From the NCBI RefSeq assembly GCF_900167935.1, contig NZ_FUYL01000006.1:186001-250000 (forward strand): a DNA stretch of 64,000 bases. The letters run 5' to 3'. The notes under the pieces are model-generated. The model made no database searches, was not told the origin of the DNA, and saw only the letters and a program-made list of their open reading frames with translations. A program made the translations under genes and the position numbers. Within the stretch, counting starts at the first letter, position 1; each line of letters starts with the position of its first letter. This document shows positions 52,962 through 62,279 of the stretch, piece by piece. This DNA comes from Maribacter arcticus (GTDB lineage Bacteria > Bacteroidota > Bacteroidia > Flavobacteriales > Flavobacteriaceae).

Positions 52962-54666
52962 TAGGGATTTGACATTTGGAAGTTATTTGCCGGATTGGGA
53001 ATATTTCTTTTCGGAATGTTCTTGATGGAAGAACCCAACAAAAAACTTTCTGGCAGGTCATTCAAACGTCTAATCAGGGAATACATCTCCGGTAAGATCA
53101 AATCTATATTTTCAGGGATACTTGCAACCTCGATTATCCAAAGTAGTTCGGCCGTCTCACTTATGATCCTTGCATTTGTTAGTGCAGGAATCATGACGAT
53201 GGAAAATGCCATTGGGGTTATACTAGGTTCTAATATAGGCACAACAGTTACAGCATGGATTTGTTGCAACCCTTGGGTTTAAGGTTAGTATAGAGAGCTT
53301 TGCACTGCCATTGATAGCAAGTGGTGGTCTTGGTCTTATTTTTCTTGGTAATTCTGAAAAATACGCCAACATAATCAAGCTAGTTGTTGGCTTTGGTTTT
53401 CTTTTCATGGGTCTTGACTATATGAAAGTGAGCATGGAAGTTTTTACAAGTACCCTGGATATCAATTCGATACCTGATTACGGAATTTTATTTTATCTAG
53501 TGATTGGAATATTACTTACTACGATAATGCAGTCCAGTTCTGCGACTATAGCGATAGTTCTTACCGCCCTGAATTTGGAAATATTAAGCTTCAATTCTGC
53601 GGTAGCCATGGTTATAGCTCCAAGTAAGATGTCGGCACTACAGCCACCATCTTACTTGGAGCTATAGGTGCCGTTCAAGTGAAAAAAAGAGTGGCGTTCA
53701 GTCATTTCGTGTTCAATCTGGTAACAGCATTGGTTGCACTTCTGGCAATGCCTGTTCTAGTATATATTGTACTTCAGCTTGTGGATATTAAAAATGATGC
53801 CGTTATAGGTTTGGCTTTGTTCCATACTATTTTTAACCTTTTAGGAGTCTTGATATTTATCCCTTTTATCCCTGTTTTAGCTAGGGTACTGATTAAAATA
53901 TTTCTAGATATAAAAACGGAGGTCACTTTATTCGTCAACAATACTACCACTGATATTGCGGAAGCGGCCATTTCTGACATGAAAAAAGAGACGCTTCATT
54001 TGGTCAGCAAAGTACTTCCCTTTAACCTGAGCGTCTTACGCATTGATGAAAAAATCGTCTTTTCGTAATATGACTATAGTGGACCAGAAATAAAGCAAAC
54101 CAAGGTATCAGGGTAGGATATGTATGATAACCTGAAATTATTACAGGCCGAGATTTTTACTTTCTCGGCAGGCATACAATCCAACGAACTATCTGAGACC
54201 GAATCACGGGACCTTAATCGTCATCTGCACGGGGCAAGAATGTCTTTGCATTCTGCAAAAAACATTAAAAGATGTTAAGCATAATTTCGACGAATTCGAG
54301 AATTCCGATAGTATTTTTTTGAATGACCAATATACAAATTTCAGAAAACGTTTGATGGAAACCTATCTAAAGATAGATAAGCTAATTATAGAGGACCCGA
54401 AAAAGGATAAAACAAAGTCCATCCTAAAGATATTGAAAAACCTCAAAGATGATGACCAATATTTTCTAAGGTTAACTACGCAGGCAGTAAGCAGTAAGCA
54501 GTTACAGGATATGGAGGTGTCAACGGCAATTATCGTAAATTTGGCATTCCTTCAATCATCTAAGCAGATATTATTGGCCATTCGCGAATTAGTGTTGAGC
54601 AATGAAGAAACTCAACAGTTTGAAGACGTTCAGGATATTAGTGATGAATTGAGTGAAAATGAGTGA
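52962..54666 (+). pseudogene. Na/Pi cotransporter family protein, frameshifted
   Basis: Reading through three frames recovers a nearly full-length Na/Pi cotransporter. It runs from FDIWKLFAGLGIFLFGMFLMEE through QSSSAVSLMILAFVSAGIMT and QSSSATIAIVLTALNLEILS (the two QSSSA repeats) to a PhoU-like C-terminal helical region ending at 54666. Breaks include an in-frame stop just before the first recognisable residues, a one-base insertion near 53255, the quasipalindrome at 53613-53666 (a frameshift within the membrane core), and further disruption between 54068 and 54319. The intact protein would be about 560-600 residues. The three conserved pieces are not separate genes. Confidence 0.85.
53613..53666. 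repeat. 19-base perfect inverted repeat inside the Na/Pi pseudogene
   Basis: TATAGCTCCAAGTAAGATG (53613-53631) is the exact complement of 53648-53666, with a 16-base loop. The right copy encodes the expected conserved ILLGAIG residues. The left copy replaces the codons where relatives have GANVGTT, so it looks copied from the right one on the opposite strand. Confidence 0.85.
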
Positions 54667-54736
54667 ATAATTTAAAGAAATTAATATCCAAAGAACTTGG
54701 ATAAATTATAAACGAAAATTGTAATAATCTATACCC

Positions 54737-55267
54737 ATGAAAACAACATTGACTAATTTCGTTTTAATTATCTACACGTTCTGTTTGGCATCGTGTACCG
54801 ATAAAGATGGACAGACTGAAAAGGAGGGTTTAACACAAGAAGAAAATATTGTGCACGACAATAGTATTGGCTTTGACTACCTCATTCAAGAAGAAGTATT
54901 TGTGCCCATTTACTCGGAAATCTACACCAAAAAGAGAGAATATTTCTTTCATTTAACTGCGACCTTAAGTATCAGGAATACCAGTAAAGTAGATACTCTT
55001 TTTGTCAAAAATGTAGACTATTACAACACCAATGGGGAATTTATTCGTAGCTATCTTAAAAGGCCTGTTTATGTAAAGCCTTTTGGGACATTGGAATATG
55101 TTATTGCTGAAAAAGATTCATTGGGTGGTAGCGGGGCCAATTTCCACTTGGTTTGGGGATCTAATAAACCTATAAAACCTTTTATACAAGGAGTTATGAT
55201 AGGAATATTTAACCAACAGGCTTTTGCCTTTACCACACTAGGGGTTACAATTTCTACCAAAGAATAG
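54737..55267 (+). CDS. DUF3124 lipoprotein
   Basis: The 176-residue protein has a lipoprotein leader ending in LASC (Cys19). The DUF3124 domain follows, with VPIYSEIYTKKREYFFHLTATLSIRNTSKVDTLFV, YVKPFGTLEYVI and KPFIQGVMIGIFNQQAFAFTTLGV. It should be anchored in the envelope. DUF3124 proteins have no established function and often accompany universal stress proteins and transport genes, from general recollection. It stands alone, 70 bases after the Na/Pi pseudogene. Confidence 0.85.
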   Translation: MKTTLTNFVLIIYTFCLASCTDKDGQTEKEGLTQEENIVHDNSIGFDYLIQEEVFVPIYSEIYTKKREYFFHLTATLSIRNTSKVDTLFVKNVDYYNTNGEFIRSYLKRPVYVKPFGTLEYVIAEKDSLGGSGANFHLVWGSNKPIKPFIQGVMIGIFNQQAFAFTTLGVTISTKE

Positions 55268-55424
55268 TTGATTTTTATTGGAGGATGGTTGAATGGTTTT
55301 TCTTGAGGTGTACATAAGTTTTAAAAAACCAATCTTCACTAAAAAAGTAGAAAATTGATGTTAAATATTGATGCGGATAGCTGAATAATGTTTTCCTTTA
55401 GTAAGCCCCTTGAATATCAGAATT

Positions 55425-56117
55425 ATGAAAACGATACCTACTTTTGGTAGCAAGCTTAGAAAAAATATTGTCACTTTGCCAGAGGTCATAGACCAATGTA
55501 GCGGCATTCGTATTTTTGGCCAACTATTGAAATCATTTTTGTTTTCTACTGATGTGGCAATAATCCGAAATACCAATGCGAATGCGATTATTGCGGTTTA
55601 TCCTTTTACTCCACAGCCTTTGATTTCCCATTCTTTGATCTTGGCTGCTGACAAACCTATTTTTTGCGGTGTCGGTGGAGGAATTGCCACAGGTCTTAGA
55701 TCTATAGAACTTGCTATTGATGCCGAATTTCAAGGCGCATTAGGGGTGGTACTCAATCGGCCTACCCCTAATGATCTGATTCAAAAGCTTAAGGAGAAAG
55801 TTGATATTCCTGTAATTGTTACGGTGGTATCTGAAAACGATGATTTTGAAGGTAGGATTGCTGCTGGTGTAGATATATTCAATGTGTCTGGTGCCGACAA
55901 GACCGCTCACATCGTAAAGAAGATTAGGGATATCGACAATGCTGTGGCTATTTTGGCAACAGGGGGTAAGAGTGATGAAACCATCGTGCGCGTAATTGAA
56001 GCGGGTGCCAATGCTATCTCCTATACGCCTCCAACTTGCGGAGAGTTGTTCAAGGTAATAATGGATCAATACAGGAATGAAACAAAGCATCCGTCCCCGA
56101 ACAAGGCAAAAGAGTGA
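55425..56117 (+). CDS. TIM-barrel phosphate-binding family protein of unknown function
   Basis: A 230-residue beta/alpha barrel protein. Gly-rich loops in CGVGGGIATGLRS and ILATGGKSDETIVRVIEAGANAISYTPP resemble the phosphate-gripping loops of FMN- or phosphosugar-binding barrels. The segment IFNVSGADKTAHIVKKIR adds to that picture. I cannot assign a reaction. No leader peptide, so it should be cytoplasmic. ATG 55425 is chosen over the TTG at 55410. Its position among stress genes suggests a metabolic role under limitation, as inference. Confidence 0.6.
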   Translation: MKTIPTFGSKLRKNIVTLPEVIDQCSGIRIFGQLLKSFLFSTDVAIIRNTNANAIIAVYPFTPQPLISHSLILAADKPIFCGVGGGIATGLRSIELAIDAEFQGALGVVLNRPTPNDLIQKLKEKVDIPVIVTVVSENDDFEGRIAAGVDIFNVSGADKTAHIVKKIRDIDNAVAILATGGKSDETIVRVIEAGANAISYTPPTCGELFKVIMDQYRNETKHPSPNKAKE

Positions 56118-56141
56118 AATATTACGTTTAGTATCAAATAA

Positions 56142-56155
56142 GTGATTTGTGTCAT
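56142..56155. promoter_or_regulatory. TGAT-N4-GTCA site
   Basis: GTGATttgtGTCAT fits the TGAY-N4-RTCA pattern and ends 60 bases before the ATG of the pseudogene at 56215. It may have controlled that gene and the following small gene. Confidence 0.4.
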
Positions 56156-56214
56156 TTCATCCAGCAGTAACTTCAGATATCTTTGGTGCCTTATCAAACA
56201 AAGCATTCTAAACT

Positions 56215-56559
56215 ATGAGCACTTCGGATAATTTACGGGACTTACAATCTAAGATTGTAGAAATGACCGCCATGATAGAAACTGATTATCCAGAACTTTA
56301 TGGGTTTCAATAAGATGATACTATCACCCTTCCTACCTCGGATAACCCGCAAATGAATGAAGATGCCCTACTACAATATCTAGATAGCTTATCGCAGTTG
56401 GTAAAACAATATTTGAAGACAAGGGCAATTCAGCATTGATGAGAAGAATCTTTGGTTAGAATTTAAACACGACATCAATAAATCTAAAACCGCTTTTGAA
56501 AAATTTTGAAGATTATTGCAGAATACCTCTTCCCAGAGAACGAGCCTAAAACTATCTAA
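56215..56559 (+). pseudogene. broken small helical protein gene
   Basis: The frame MSTSDNLRDLQSKIVEMTAMIETDYPELYG is stopped by TAA at 56311. It continues in phase as TLPTSDNPQMNEDALLQYLDSLSQLVKQ, shifts frame near 56416, and can be followed as SIDEKNLWLEFKHDINKSKTAFEKF. A further shift leads to KIIAEYLFPENEPKTI and a stop at 56557. Together this looks like one protein of about 110 residues broken by one nonsense change and two frameshifts. Function of the family is unknown to me. It belongs to the stress block, with a candidate operator upstream. Confidence 0.65.
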
Positions 56560-56579
56560 ATAACAAAAAAGCTCTAACC

Positions 56580-56795
56580 ATGATAAAATCCTTTGTTTCA
56601 AGACCAAATCCTCAGGTGGCTACAGAGCTTGTATATAAAGAAATAGAGCATATGAAAAGTCTCAACTACAAAATAAAAAAAATCTCAAGAGCGAAATGTC
56701 GTTATTTCAATCCGCTTAGCAATACAAGAGAGCTGCATTTTACTTTTACTATATGGTTCGAAGAGGTAGTAGTTCCACACAAACCAGAGCAATAA
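56580..56795 (+). CDS. small hypothetical protein
   Basis: A 71-residue basic protein (FVSRPNPQVATELVYKEIEHMKSLNYKIKKISRAKCRYFNPL, ending in LHFTFTIWFEEV). It has a helix-then-strand pattern and no leader. I recognise no family. It begins 21 bases after the pseudogene and looks intact. It is convergent with the next universal stress protein gene. Confidence 0.5.
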   Translation: MIKSFVSRPNPQVATELVYKEIEHMKSLNYKIKKISRAKCRYFNPLSNTRELHFTFTIWFEEVVVPHKPEQ

Positions 56796-56837
56796 AACCT
56801 TCGTAAATCTAATTGCTACGCTTTTTTATCAGGTTTT

Positions 56838-57671
56838 CTATGGAAAAATAAGTAAAGGGACCTGAGTATGGTAGACCATTTTTTTGATTATGCTTTTGTG
56901 AAAAAGGCGGTCGGTAAAATTTCTTTTTCTTTCGACCAAGGCCAGAAGGTCAGTGTTTGATTCTTTCAATAAAATTTCTAACCGTTCCTCTATCTTATCC
57001 CAGTATAAAAACTTGTAGTCCAATCTACCGTAGCTGACTGTTTTAGATACCTCATCCCTTAAGTTGTCGGCGTAATGTTTTTCCTCCTCATTCTTGTATG
57101 CGGTTTCCGTTACATGTACCACATCAATAGAGGCTTTATAATGTTTTGCGAGTTTTACTAGAAAATTTATGTTTTCGGTATCTTTCTCTTCATAATCTGT
57201 TGCGAAGATCATTTTTTCAAAACCTTTATAAGACACTTTTTCAGGAATTGTCATTACAGGAAAATCTGTTTTCTTGATAACCTTATAGGTGTTGCTACCA
57301 AAAACCTTGTTTTCCACAGATCCTGCACCTGTTGTTCCCATTACCACTAAACAGGGCTTCTTTTCGTTGAGATATTTAGGCAGCCAAGACAGGGTGTCGC
57401 CTTGTAATACCTCTGTACCACAATCAATTCCACTCTTTTCAATGTTTGATTTTAATCTGAACAAACGGTTTTGGGCTTTTATTTCCAGTTCTTTTATTTC
57501 TTCCAAAACACGAAGCGGATTTTCTTCTGATTTTAGAATACCACTAGCATCAACGAAATGTACAATTTGAATTTTACATTTCAAGGCAGTGGCCATGGCT
57601 ATTGCATAGGGCATAGCGTTTTCTGCGCAGGTCGAAAAATCAGTCGGGTAGATGATCATTTTAGGCTCCAT
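56838..57671 (-). CDS. universal stress protein with two UspA domains
   Basis: The 277-residue protein has two Usp domains. The first begins MIIYPTDFSTCAENAMPYAIAMA and contains the ATP-type motif VVMGTTGAGSVENKVFGSNT. The second starts FEKMIFATDYEEKD and lacks a complete nucleotide-binding motif. Usp proteins act in stress survival, some binding ATP. I use ATG 57671 since the alternative at 57698 is a GTG. It follows the 141-residue gene by about 60 bases on the same strand. Confidence 0.88.
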   Translation of the reverse strand: MEPKMIIYPTDFSTCAENAMPYAIAMATALKCKIQIVHFVDASGILKSEENPLRVLEEIKELEIKAQNRLFRLKSNIEKSGIDCGTEVLQGDTLSWLPKYLNEKKPCLVVMGTTGAGSVENKVFGSNTYKVIKKTDFPVMTIPEKVSYKGFEKMIFATDYEEKDTENINFLVKLAKHYKASIDVVHVTETAYKNEEEKHYADNLRDEVSKTVSYGRLDYKFLYWDKIEERLEILLKESNTDLLALVERKRNFTDRLFHKSIIKKMVYHTQVPLLIFP

Positions 57672-57731
57672 TCTATTATTTTTAAGTATGCTAGACACAT
57701 ATAGATTAATAATTTAACCGTGCTAGCTGTG

Positions 57732-58157
57732 TTAGTCTTTTAGTTTTCTATTTTTAAGGATATTTGTTGTATAGTCGTTAATTTCAAATTTCAAATCTTT
57801 AAAGATTTCAGAACAATCCACCACCTGTGCCTTTAAAACTTCATGTTTTTGACTTAGCTGAAGATTGAACTCACAGTCCAATACTTCCAATATGCCTCCC
57901 AGTTTGTTTTCGTGCTTTGAAATACTGTTTCTTACCTCTAATTTGATAGCTTTTAACTTCTTTAAACGTTCTTGGTAGTCTTGCACCCGTTCAAAATGAT
58001 CGGGAGTATTGGGTTGGTACAGATAGGAATTCATTAATCGCTCTAAAAAAACCATCTCATCGTCAACGAATTGCAAGGTGGACTTCCAGTGCTGGCAATC
58101 CCAATGCCACTTCTCTAGTTGTAGTTGATGTTCCGATTTTGTTTGGCCAGTGCCCAT
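57732..58157 (-). CDS. hypothetical helical coiled-coil protein
   Basis: The 141-residue protein is almost entirely helical and charged (WHWDCQHWKSTLQFVDDEMVFLERLMNSYL, then DYQERLKKLKAIKLEVRNSISKHENKLG). I know no domain name. Its start lies about 51 bases from a perfect ATGAT-aaaa-ATCAT palindrome at 58208-58221. It sits between the USP gene and the beta-CASP gene, so it is probably a stress protein with scaffold-like role; this is inference. Confidence 0.6.
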   Translation of the reverse strand: MGTGQTKSEHQLQLEKWHWDCQHWKSTLQFVDDEMVFLERLMNSYLYQPNTPDHFERVQDYQERLKKLKAIKLEVRNSISKHENKLGGILEVLDCEFNLQLSQKHEVLKAQVVDCSEIFKDLKFEINDYTTNILKNRKLKD

Positions 58158-58207
58158 GGTAAATTACGCTGTTTGACCCAAGATATGATTAATGAAGAAA
58201 ATCGGAC

Positions 58208-58221
58208 ATGATAAAAATCAT
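58208..58221. promoter_or_regulatory. perfect TGAT-N4-ATCA palindrome
   Basis: ATGATaaaaATCAT is perfect and lies 51 bases upstream of the 141-residue gene on the minus strand. It fits the TGAY-N4-RTCA pattern of other stress genes and is a candidate operator for the coiled-coil and USP genes. Confidence 0.5.
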
Positions 58222-58233
58222 CAGGAGGTATTT

Positions 58234-59604
58234 TTAAACAACGACCTCAATAACTTCATGAAGTTTGGGAATATGAACACTCCAACCAAATGTGTCTTTT
58301 ATTTTTACCCTAAAAGCATCTAAGGCCGTAGGCTCACCATGAATTAGAAATACTTTCTCAGGAACGTTTTTGATATTCCGCATCCAATCTATCAGTTCCG
58401 CTTGGTCTGCATGGGCAGAAAGACTTTCTAAATGAACAATTTTAGCCTTTACGGGATAGTACTTACCAAACAATTTAAGTTCGTGGGCTCCATCCAGCAA
58501 TTGTCTTCCCCTTGTACCTTCTGCCATAAAACCTACCAATAAGACCGTTGTTGACACAACATCGATTAACTGCTTTAAATAGGTTAATACTCTACCACCC
58601 GTTACCATACCACTACCAGCAATGACTATCTTGGGTCTTGGATCGTCTATGGTTTTCCAAGTGTCTTTGTAAGAGCTTATAATTGTTATATGGTCACACA
58701 TCTCATGATACTCTTTCATGGGGAGTTTATGCCATTCTGGAAAACGCTCAAAGACTGATAATACATTGTTGCCCATGGGGCTGTCCACAAAAATTGGAAT
58801 ATTGGGAATGCGGTTCTTTTTGTACAATTTCCACAATTGGTACATTAATGATTGCAATCGTTCTACGGCAAATGAAGGGATAATTAGATTTCCCCTTTCA
58901 CGGATGGTTTTATTAACAAGATCAACCAGAATTTGTTCCACATTTTCGTCAGGATGTAACTTATTCCCATAGGTGCTTTCAATAAAAAGATAATCCGCCC
59001 ATTTTGGTCTTTCGGGTGGGGGCAATAAAAAATCCTCTTTTCTTCCTATGTCTCCTGAAAACAAGAATATTTTTCCAAAAATATCCAATTCGATAAAGGT
59101 CGCTCCTATGATATGCCCGTTATAATTGAACCTGAATTTTATGTTATCCGATAGCGATATCCAAATGTTTTTTTCTTCAAACTTGAACAAATCAATTGCT
59201 CTTTCTACTTCTTCTACGTTATAAAAAGGCAATGCAGGCTTATGCTTACTGTATTCTTCGTCGTTCGCTTTTTTAGCCTCCTCTTCGTGTATCTTGGCAC
59301 TATCGAGTAGAATAATCTTTGTTATGGCGAGTGTGGGGGCAGTACCTACTATGCTTCCCTTAAACCCTTCTTTTACCAATCGGGGTAAATATCCCGTATG
59401 ATCCAAATGACCATGGGTTAACAAAACCACATCAATTTTAGATACATCAATGGGCAAAGGTGTCCAATTGAGATTCCGTAATTCTTTTAAACCCTGGAAC
59501 ATGCCGCAGTCAACTAAAATATTTTGCTCGGGCGTTTCTAAGTAAAACTTGGAACCAGTTACCTCACCAGAGGCACCTAAAAAATGAATCTTAACTTTTT
59601 TCAT
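58234..59604 (-). CDS. metallo-beta-lactamase / beta-CASP family nuclease
   Basis: The 456-residue protein has the RNA-processing architecture. Metal motif LLTHGHLDHTGYLPRL is near residue 60, and FSGDIGRKED and IESTYGNKLHP are further MBL motifs. A beta-CASP cap contains SFAVERLQSLMYQLW. C-terminal motifs are GSGMVTGGRVLTYL and the His-containing SLSAHADQAELIDWM and FLIHGEPTALDAFRVKI. Relatives are exo- or endoribonucleases of the CPSF/YsmF group. It is the last gene of a four-gene minus-strand operon (USP-MscS-ATP-cone nuclease-this) with 6-21 base gaps. Confidence 0.9.
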   Translation of the reverse strand: MKKVKIHFLGASGEVTGSKFYLETPEQNILVDCGMFQGLKELRNLNWTPLPIDVSKIDVVLLTHGHLDHTGYLPRLVKEGFKGSIVGTAPTLAITKIILLDSAKIHEEEAKKANDEEYSKHKPALPFYNVEEVERAIDLFKFEEKNIWISLSDNIKFRFNYNGHIIGATFIELDIFGKIFLFSGDIGRKEDFLLPPPERPKWADYLFIESTYGNKLHPDENVEQILVDLVNKTIRERGNLIIPSFAVERLQSLMYQLWKLYKKNRIPNIPIFVDSPMGNNVLSVFERFPEWHKLPMKEYHEMCDHITIISSYKDTWKTIDDPRPKIVIAGSGMVTGGRVLTYLKQLIDVVSTTVLLVGFMAEGTRGRQLLDGAHELKLFGKYYPVKAKIVHLESLSAHADQAELIDWMRNIKNVPEKVFLIHGEPTALDAFRVKIKDTFGWSVHIPKLHEVIEVVV

Positions 59605-59610
59605 AAATAC

Positions 59611-60444
59611 TTAGCAGTTGCAAAGAAGCCTTACTTCTTCCATTATCTTTTTTTTTCGGTTTTCCGCAATTCCCAGATGATCCAAGAAAAAGGAATCTTT
59701 CAATAGTTGTTGGCATAACACCACATCTCTGCTCAATAGAAATTGCTTTTCCCTATTGGTTAGCATAGTTGATACGGTTATCGGATATAGTCCCAACCTG
59801 TCGATTCTGTCCCTAAGCCCATTGCCCTCAGGAAAATCCCAACATAGTAAATGCAAATCGGCACATTTTCCATATTTTCTAGCATCTTCGGTAAAACGGG
59901 TGTTGGTCACTACCCAACCTTTGTCCATTTCTTTTGTATTCTCCTTCTTGGTTTTCCAATGGGCTTTTACATCTTGGTAACGGGAATGGATATACAGAGG
60001 TACTTTAACGTCACAGTTTCGACCTTCTTCATTATGAAATTTGCATTCCACAATAGTTACCTGTCCATTTTTTTCAGCGAAAACATCAATTTCATGTGTA
60101 ACACAAATACCCTGCATAATTTTACCTACTTCGGTCTTGTACCCTGAATATTCGAGAATTGCGCTAACAAATTTTTCAAATGGAAAACCTGTAGGACCTA
60201 ACTCGTAAATCGCCTTTTTCAATTTGTATTTGGATGCAAATACTGGCTCATTTTTCTTCAGTATGGCAAAAGCACGATTGTATATTTCTTTGGAGGTAAT
60301 ACCTTGATACAATTCATCACGCACGCGATCCAATATTCGTTTAATTAATTGGTCATTGGCTCCACTACGTTTTAAAGATCCGCGTAATTTGCTAACGGAA
60401 AACTGTACTTTTTCTCCAGAGGATTTAATAACTTCCATATTCAT
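59611..60444 (-). CDS. ATP-cone plus restriction-endonuclease-like (PD-(D/E)XK) protein
   Basis: The 277-residue protein has an N-terminal ATP-cone (residues 3-90: MEVIKSSGEKVQFSVSKLRGSLKRSG). An Mrr-like nuclease domain follows, with Glu90, Asp120 (THEIDVFAEK), Glu133 and Lys135 (IVECKFHNEE), the PD-(D/E)XK active site. The ATP-cone binds ATP/dATP and in NrdR or ribonucleotide reductase senses nucleotide levels. A nuclease gated by nucleotide state is inferred. The gene follows MscS and precedes beta-CASP by six bases. An internal ATG at 60438 is also possible. Confidence 0.85.
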   Translation of the reverse strand: MNMEVIKSSGEKVQFSVSKLRGSLKRSGANDQLIKRILDRVRDELYQGITSKEIYNRAFAILKKNEPVFASKYKLKKAIYELGPTGFPFEKFVSAILEYSGYKTEVGKIMQGICVTHEIDVFAEKNGQVTIVECKFHNEEGRNCDVKVPLYIHSRYQDVKAHWKTKKENTKEMDKGWVVTNTRFTEDARKYGKCADLHLLCWDFPEGNGLRDRIDRLGLYPITVSTMLTNREKQFLLSRDVVLCQQLLKDSFFLDHLGIAENRKKKIMEEVRLLCNC

Positions 60445-60456
60445 TATTTAGAAATA

Positions 60457-61356
60457 CTATTGTTTGATACGCACATCCATTTCTGGAATTTTAAGCAATT
60501 GTAGTGTTGTAGAGGCAAGTGTTACTTTTTCGCTACTTTGTGAAATCGCTTTTTCTATGTTCTCGAAAAGTTGATGTTTTGTAAGTCGTCTTAGCTTGTA
60601 GTCGGTTATGTATCTGAGGTTCAATTCTACCCAATTATCGGTCAAACGAATGGCGATGCTGGGGTCTAATTTGGCATTTTCGAGAAAGTAACGGTCTACC
60701 AACTCTTCCCATTTTGCTTTGGAATTTTTGGTATAGTCAGCGAGCAGCTCATTTGCCTGATCTAGCACAATTTTTTTTGCCAGTTCGAGATCTGAGCCGT
60801 AAGCTATGGGAATATTGAGTTCGTCCCAAACGAACGGGAAATCCATAGAATAGTTTTTGATAGGGCCTTTAAAAACAAAAGCATTACTGATTTTGACAAT
60901 TCTGCCAGAATAGTTATCTGTGCTTACCCATTCCCCCATTTCCATAAGGGTAGTGAACATATTGTTGATGTCTATTACATCTCCTTTAATAGCATTGATT
61001 TCTATTCGATCCCCAGGTTTATAAACCCTGAACATAAGAATGTAAAATGACCCAGCGATACTTAAAATCAATTCCTGCAACGTAAAAGCGATACCCGCAG
61101 TAAAAAGACCTAGAATGATGGTATAGTTCTTTAGACTATCAAATGTAAAGGACAAAACAACAAGGAGAATTATAAAAAAGTACCCAACAACATCAATGGT
61201 CTTTTGTGCCCGGTATGCAATGCCCGTATTATCAATACGTCTTTTAACCAACTTTCTGAGAAAGCCCATGCCGACAATGATAACGACTACCCAGAGCAGT
61301 AGTGTGGCCAGCTTGATAACAATTGGCTCCTTAAAGAGTTCTAATACTTCTTGCAT
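60457..61356 (-). CDS. MscS-type mechanosensitive channel
   Basis: The 299-residue membrane protein has three or four hydrophobic helices (VIKLATLLLWVVVIIVGMGF, YFFIILLVVLSFTF, YTIILGLFTAGIAFTLQELI). An MscS beta domain follows (VYKPGDRIEINAIKGDVIDINNMFTTLMEMG). It should open on membrane tension to release solutes. Small MscS-like proteins in stress clusters may have other triggers. It follows the USP gene by 21 bases in the operon. Confidence 0.87.
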   Translation of the reverse strand: MQEVLELFKEPIVIKLATLLLWVVVIIVGMGFLRKLVKRRIDNTGIAYRAQKTIDVVGYFFIILLVVLSFTFDSLKNYTIILGLFTAGIAFTLQELILSIAGSFYILMFRVYKPGDRIEINAIKGDVIDINNMFTTLMEMGEWVSTDNYSGRIVKISNAFVFKGPIKNYSMDFPFVWDELNIPIAYGSDLELAKKIVLDQANELLADYTKNSKAKWEELVDRYFLENAKLDPSIAIRLTDNWVELNLRYITDYKLRRLTKHQLFENIEKAISQSSEKVTLASTTLQLLKIPEMDVRIKQ

Positions 61357-61377
61357 TCAAAACAAATTATTAATTCA

Positions 61378-62226
61378 TTATTCTATGTCTTTCAATACCA
61401 AAATGGGGATTTCCGAATAGAAACCTAACTCCTTTACCAGCGGATTGGAGAGAATACTACCAAAGAACATATGTTTTTTGTTCATAAAAGCGACCATGCC
61501 ACTTTCCCTACTTTGGATAAAGGTGTCAATGCCTTTTTGTACCTTAACATTAGTCATGGTATGAAAACTGTGACCTACATCATCTAACATATGATCCAAT
61601 AGCACTTTATTGTTTTCTTGTGTCTTACTTAGTTTAGAACTCTCCATGACATGCAGTACGCGAATGGCCGACTTATGGTTCTTGGCAATATCCAAGAGGA
61701 CTTGAATTTCTTTTCTTTTAAAACTAGCCTTAAAGTCCGTGGGGAAAACGATTTCTTTAGGTGGCGTAAATCGAACGTTTTCAGGTATAGCTAAAACCGG
61801 ACATTCTGTTACCTTTTCCATAATATTTACGGTATGTGTTCCAAAAACCGTTGACCTTGTGCCCCCAGCACCTTTGGTACCCATAATGACAATGTCGATA
61901 TCTTTTTTATCAATGATGTTCTTTAACCCATACAGAATGGAATTGAATTGTGAAATTGTATGAAAGGTATGTTTCGGGTTTTTTTCACGTAGGTTCAAAA
62001 TTTCTATTTGTTTTTCCAAACCATCCAAAGAATATTTTTTGGCAGCATCATAATCAACATCTCCAGGTTCTGGTACCATTAAGCTTTTAGTAGAGTACCC
62101 TTTCACTTGAAAGACGTTCAATAAATAAAACTCACATTTTTCCTTTTCGTGCATATCCAAAGCATACCGAATTGCGTTTAGGGCATTATTGGAAAAATCG
62201 GTGGGCAACAAAATTCTCTTGTCCAT
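61378..62226 (-). CDS. universal stress protein with two UspA domains
   Basis: The 282-residue protein contains two Usp domains. The first starts DKRILLPTDFSNNALNAIRYALDM with IVIMGTKGAGGTRSTVFGTHT, a complete ATP-binding-type motif. The second starts KEIVFPTDFKASFK. It leads the USP-MscS-ATP cone-beta-CASP operon. A site TGAC-N4-ATCA at 62280 lies 54 bases upstream. Confidence 0.9.
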   Translation of the reverse strand: MDKRILLPTDFSNNALNAIRYALDMHEKEKCEFYLLNVFQVKGYSTKSLMVPEPGDVDYDAAKKYSLDGLEKQIEILNLREKNPKHTFHTISQFNSILYGLKNIIDKKDIDIVIMGTKGAGGTRSTVFGTHTVNIMEKVTECPVLAIPENVRFTPPKEIVFPTDFKASFKRKEIQVLLDIAKNHKSAIRVLHVMESSKLSKTQENNKVLLDHMLDDVGHSFHTMTNVKVQKGIDTFIQSRESGMVAFMNKKHMFFGSILSNPLVKELGFYSEIPILVLKDIE

Positions 62227-62279
62227 GATGTATTTTTAGGTTTATAAGGTAAAAATAGAACCGAGATTGCGGTTGTGCC

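Noticed and set aside
52995-54666. Four separate transporter-like genes
   Set aside because: They align one after another to a single Na/Pi cotransporter and are separated by frameshifts.
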